Below are positions 60,958-64,000 of a stretch of 64,000 nt of DNA, piece by piece (position 1 is the stretch's first letter; the number at the start of each line of letters is the position of its first letter). Under the pieces are notes generated by a model. It was given only the letters and a program-made list of their open reading frames with translations. It was not told the DNA's origin and made no database searches. The stretch covers positions 124,001 to 188,000 of the forward strand of contig NZ_JAHSTU010000005.1 of NCBI RefSeq assembly GCF_019145495.1, in the 5' to 3' direction. Source of the DNA: Pseudomonas azerbaijanoccidentalis. Lineage in GTDB: Bacteria; Pseudomonadota; Gammaproteobacteria; Pseudomonadales; Pseudomonadaceae. Position numbers and translations under genes: made by a program.

Positions 60958-62115
60958 ATGTTCCGTTACTTCCCGACCAATTACGTGTGGAATCTCTCCG
61001 TCGACCTGGCCATCGAGATGGGTGCCCGCATGGGCGAAATCGAAGAGATGTGCGCGCCGCTGCAGGAAGCCGCCCAGCAGCCAGATGCCGCTGGAACCCA
61101 GGCGTTCCGCGAAACCTGGTCGAAGATGGCCGACAAACTCTGCGGCCTGGCCGAAGAAGATGAAGGCCATGGACGCCTGCTGTCCGCCGGCGAAAAATAC
61201 AATCGCGCCGCCACCTACTACCTCACCTGTGAACGTTTGCAGGCGCATGGCGCGCCGGGCCGGACAGAGCTGTACCAGCGTTTTTTGCAGACGTTCAAAC
61301 GCGGCATCGAACTGTCTCGCGAGAATTGTGAGCGCGTAGAAATCCCCTACGAGGGCAAACACATTTCCGGCTTGCTGGTGCGTGCTGAAGGCGTGACCGG
61401 CCCGGCGCCAATCCTGGTGCAGGTCAATGGACTGGATTCGACCAAAGAAATGAAATATCGCGTTGGGCTACCGGCATGGTTGGCCAAGCGCGGTATTTCA
61501 TCGTTGATCATCGACCAACCCGGCACGGGAGAAGCACTGCGTCTGCATAACCTGGTCGCACGTTTCGACAGCGAACATTGGGCCAGCCGGGTAGTCGACT
61601 GGCTGGAAACCCGTAGCGATGTGGATGCCAAACGTATTGGCCTGGAAGGGGTCTCGCTCGGCGGCTATTACTGCCCGCGCGCGGTGGCGTTTGAACCACG
61701 GTTTGCCTGTGGTGTGGTGTGGGGCGCCAACCATGACTGGCGCGATGTGCAAAAACGTCGCCTGGAAAAAGAAGGCAGCTTCCCCGTACCGCATTATTGG
61801 GCGCACGTGTGCTGGGTGTGGGGGGCGAAAGATATGGATGAGTTCATGGCCATCTCCGAAAACGTGCACCTCGATGGCGTGCTGGACCGTATCAAGGTTC
61901 CGTTCCTGGTGACCCACGGTGAAAAGGACTCACAGATTCCACTGAAGTGGGCGCATCGCACTTACGAGCAACTGGTCAACAGCCCAAAACGAGAACTTAA
62001 AATCTTCACCGAACGCGAAGGCGGCGTGCAACATTCCAGCTTCGACAACAGCATCAATGCGGGTCAATACATCGCCGACTGGATTGCCGAAACACTGGGC
62101 GGCCACACCGCTTAA
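60958..62115 (+). CDS. Alpha/beta hydrolase, C-C-bond hydrolase-like (DHPON hydrolase type)
   Basis: Hydrolase of 385 aa with an alpha-helical N-terminal cap of about 120 residues, then the catalytic domain. Ser233 in GVSLGGYY is the nucleophile, Asp324 in GEKDSQIP and His359 in GGVQHSSFD complete the triad. The layout resembles 2,6-dihydroxypseudooxynicotine hydrolase, a C-C bond cleaving enzyme of nicotine breakdown, and FrsA-like esterases. The ATG at 60958 is preferred to a GTG at 60922 because AAGGA lies before it. It is in the same direction as the LysR and probably cleaves a diketo or vinylogous intermediate of the pathway encoded divergently. Confidence 0.87.
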   Translation: MFRYFPTNYVWNLSVDLAIEMGARMGEIEEMCAPLQEAAQQPDAAGTQAFRETWSKMADKLCGLAEEDEGHGRLLSAGEKYNRAATYYLTCERLQAHGAPGRTELYQRFLQTFKRGIELSRENCERVEIPYEGKHISGLLVRAEGVTGPAPILVQVNGLDSTKEMKYRVGLPAWLAKRGISSLIIDQPGTGEALRLHNLVARFDSEHWASRVVDWLETRSDVDAKRIGLEGVSLGGYYCPRAVAFEPRFACGVVWGANHDWRDVQKRRLEKEGSFPVPHYWAHVCWVWGAKDMDEFMAISENVHLDGVLDRIKVPFLVTHGEKDSQIPLKWAHRTYEQLVNSPKRELKIFTEREGGVQHSSFDNSINAGQYIADWIAETLGGHTA

Positions 62116-62132
62116 AAAGCTTTGCGAAACAC

Positions 62133-62174
62133 AAAAAAACGCCGGACAGCTCAAGGCTTTCCGGCGTTTTTTTT
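62133..62174. terminator. Bidirectional rho-independent terminator
   Basis: A-run, ACGCCGGA, loop, TCCGGCGT, then an eight-T run. It lies between the convergent hydrolase (ends 62115) and the SnoaL-like gene (ends 62194) and should serve both. Confidence 0.92.
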
Positions 62175-62193
62175 CATTGATCGCTATGCGGGT

Positions 62194-62580
62194 TCAGTTT
62201 GGCGCTCGGGAACCATGGAACGAGGTGATCTGCCACCCTTGCTCGCCAAACGTCCACACCTGCGTGGCAAAGCCCTCCCCGCGAATCGACTGGTCACCGC
62301 CCCGCTTACGCAACGTGTTGCACTGCGTACCGGTCATGACCGCCACGCCTTCGCCATAAAAGCGGATCAGTAATTCGCCCCGCTCGATGTCCAGATACTC
62401 TACGGCGCTTTTCGCATACTCCAGATATTGCGCCTTGCCTTGCACCAATCCCGTGGTATGCACATACACCAGATCATCGGCGAACAGCTCGGCAACACGC
62501 GAATAGTCTTCCTCTACCAATGCCCGGCGGCGCTCTTGCTCAAGTGCCAGGAGTTCAGCTGTTACAGATGCGGTGGTCAT
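62194..62580 (-). CDS. SnoaL-like/DUF4440 (NTF2 fold) protein
   Basis: Small protein of 128 aa with the NTF2-like pattern: helical start LLALEQERRRALVEEDYSRVAELFADDLVYVHTTG, then sheet strands ending WTFGEQGWQITSFHGSRAP. Members include ketosteroid-isomerase-like enzymes and DUF4440 proteins of unknown role. It is convergent with the hydrolase gene and divergent from the amidohydrolase at 62840, so it may be an accessory isomerase or dehydratase of either pathway. No catalytic residues can be assigned. Confidence 0.83.
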   Translation of the reverse strand: MTTASVTAELLALEQERRRALVEEDYSRVAELFADDLVYVHTTGLVQGKAQYLEYAKSAVEYLDIERGELLIRFYGEGVAVMTGTQCNTLRKRGGDQSIRGEGFATQVWTFGEQGWQITSFHGSRAPN

Positions 62581-62839
62581 GGGGACTGCTCTCTATGGAT
62601 GATGAGCGCGCACCATAGACGCGCGGTCAGGCTCATAAAAAATCGCCAATCACGATGCCTGTCATCGTCACTTGCGATACCCGGCCCTTGATCCTGACCC
62701 GCGTCGCAAAGCCCCATTTCTGCTGACGTACAGCATCTATCGACGCCATCAATACGCGAGCATTGATACAAGTTGCTGGTGGCTGCCATGGCCCTACCCT
62801 AGCTTCGCTTTGCATAACAATCAGCAAAGTGAAACTGCC

Positions 62840-64000
62840 ATGAATGCCCTGCACCTGAAATGCCAGACCTTGTTCGACGGTACTGACCTGCAAACCCGTC
62901 AACAGCAAACCCTGATCGTGGAAAACGGACTGCTGTCCTATGTCGGGCCAACGGCCCTGGCGCCACAACCGCAACCAGGAGACACCCTGCTGGACGCCGG
63001 CGATGACTTTGTCATGCCGGGCCTGGTGGATGTGCACACCCATTTGGCTTTCGGCAACGCGCAGAGCGAAGAAGACATTGATATCTGGACCAGCGACGAA
63101 TTCCGCGCACTGCGCGGCATGTTCTTCGCCCAACATGTGCTGGCGGCCGGCGTCACCAGCATGGTCTGCCCGGGCGATAGCGGCCAACTCAGCATCGCGG
63201 TGCGCAACGCAATCGCTGCGGGTTTGTTTGAAGGCCCGCGTATTGCGGCCAGCAGCCGGGTCATCACCAATCGGCAGAGCCTCAACGACTGGTTCCCAAG
63301 CCGCGTAGGCGCTCCGGAATTTTTTACTGCGCGCCTGGTTACCAGCCGCAGCGAAGCGCTGGCTGAAATTCGCAAGCAGGCCAAGGACGGCGTCGACTTG
63401 ATCAAAATCGCCATGGACGGCACTCACCGACGCCCGAATGGCGAAATCATCGCCGCGTTCACCGCCGAAGAAACCCACGAGATGGTCGAAGAAGCCCATC
63501 GCCTGGGCTGCAAAGTCGCAACCCATGCCTACGGCCGCGAAGCTGTGATGTACGCCGCCCGCGCCGGTGTCGACCTGGTGTTCCATGCCTTCTACATGGA
63601 CGACGCGTGCATCGAGGCCCTGCTCGACGCCGGCAGCATCCTCGCGCCGACCATGACTTTTCCGCAAAACACCGTGGACTTCTGCCAACCCCACGACCCG
63701 GCCATCACCACCGGTTACGCTGGTTACTGTGCCCGCACCCTGGAAATCGGCTCGGCGGTGCTCAAACGGGCCAAGGCCGCTGGCGTGCCTTTCGCGTGTG
63801 GCAGTGACAGCGGTTTCGCGGTAACGCCCTATGGCGAGTGGCACGCTCGGGAGCTGGAACTGCTCGTCACCCGATTGGGCTTCACCCCCGCAGAAGCGCT
63901 GTATGCCGCCACCAATGTGGGTGCGCGCTGCATGCCACGCAGTGAAACCATCGGCACCCTCGAAGTGGGCAAGCAAGCCGACTTCCTGTTGCTCGACGGT
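62840..64000 (+). CDS. Amidohydrolase, imidazolonepropionase-like (truncated by the window end)
   Basis: The frame is open from ATG 62840 to the last base (387 codons, no stop), so the C-terminus is missing. All metal-dependent amidohydrolase elements are present: His66 and His68 (VDVHTHLAF), Lys189 (DLIKIAMDG) as likely carbamylated bridging ligand, His229 (ATHAYG), His249 (VFHAFYMD) and Asp323 (GSDSG). This pattern matches the imidazolonepropionase/Xaa-Pro dipeptidase-like group of cyclic amidohydrolases. A large minus-strand frame over the same region is not coding. The 259 nt before it hold only a weak 6-10-6 repeat. It may belong to the neighbouring catabolic unit; substrate unknown. Confidence 0.87.
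   Translation, partial: MNALHLKCQTLFDGTDLQTRQQQTLIVENGLLSYVGPTALAPQPQPGDTLLDAGDDFVMPGLVDVHTHLAFGNAQSEEDIDIWTSDEFRALRGMFFAQHVLAAGVTSMVCPGDSGQLSIAVRNAIAAGLFEGPRIAASSRVITNRQSLNDWFPSRVGAPEFFTARLVTSRSEALAEIRKQAKDGVDLIKIAMDGTHRRPNGEIIAAFTAEETHEMVEEAHRLGCKVATHAYGREAVMYAARAGVDLVFHAFYMDDACIEALLDAGSILAPTMTFPQNTVDFCQPHDPAITTGYAGYCARTLEIGSAVLKRAKAAGVPFACGSDSGFAVTPYGEWHARELELLVTRLGFTPAEALYAATNVGARCMPRSETIGTLEVGKQADFLLLDG

Noticed and set aside
62633..63976. Minus-strand reading frame of 447 codons at the right end
   Set aside because: The plus strand carries an amidohydrolase with a complete metal site over the same bases. The minus frame has no recognisable motif.
1..64000. tRNA, rRNA, CRISPR array, prophage or intact IS element
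   Set aside because: I looked for cloverleaf-like arms, regularly spaced repeats, integrase or capsid proteins and transposases in the gene set and the gaps; only the transposase tail near 29.8 kb was found.

Overview
The window looks like chromosomal DNA of a Pseudomonas, probably of the fluorescens/putida type. This rests on GC-rich codon use, OprD-family porins, paired DUF1302/DUF1329 genes, SdsA-type alkylsulfatases, many LysR regulators and A-rich Crc/Hfq-like motifs at ribosome binding sites. No tRNA, rRNA, CRISPR array, prophage or intact insertion sequence was seen. The only trace of a mobile element is a decayed transposase tail near 29.8 kb. About 52 genes are called; seven encode LysR regulators and eight encode inner-membrane transporters (five MFS, plus NCS2, EamA and RND types). 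The window reads as a patchwork of small catabolic units, most with their own regulator, importer or porin.

Layout: 0.1-3.2 kb, a nucleobase permease and deaminase with a divergent LysR; a Fur-box-like site at the left edge probably serves a gene outside the window. 3.3-12.2 kb, a five-gene beta-oxidation-type operon (3-hydroxyacyl-CoA dehydrogenase, acyl-CoA dehydrogenase, iron alcohol dehydrogenase, thioesterase, thiolase) divergent from a LysR and a secreted alkylsulfatase. 12.2-23.1 kb, DUF1329 with two small membrane proteins, a LysR, an MFS/acyl-CoA dehydrogenase/CoA ligase operon, and DUF1302 plus a secreted serine hydrolase. 23.2-29.7 kb, loosely connected genes including an aminotransferase, an EamA transporter, a second alkylsulfatase and a lipoprotein. 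30-35.1 kb, a porin, a LysR, an M20 amidohydrolase and an MFS importer, with a repeated LysR box. 35.6-43.8 kb, a PcaQ-like regulator and protocatechuate 3,4-dioxygenase (pcaHG), two MFS transporters, a LysR, an atypical type II dehydroquinase and an OprD porin, plausibly for quinate/shikimate/protocatechuate-type acids.

43.9-62.1 kb holds the most interesting unit. Thirteen tightly packed minus-strand genes run from a VOC (extradiol-like) dioxygenase through a Rieske ferredoxin, an FAD monooxygenase, an envelope set (DUF1302, DUF1329, YCF48-like, RND), an MFS, a cupin, an FAH-family hydrolase, a DenD-like dehydrogenase and a cyclase to an arylsulfatase. A divergent LysR and a C-C-hydrolase-like alpha/beta hydrolase face it. 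A 50-bp operator-like sequence occurs twice, once before the VOC gene and once before the monooxygenase. Together these suggest an inducible pathway for uptake, hydroxylation, ring cleavage and hydrolysis of a bulky, possibly sulfated, aromatic compound. The substrate cannot be read from the sequence. The window ends inside an imidazolonepropionase-like amidohydrolase.

Positions come from reading the sequence by eye. Start codons were moved inward where a ribosome binding site or the family N-terminus argued for it.
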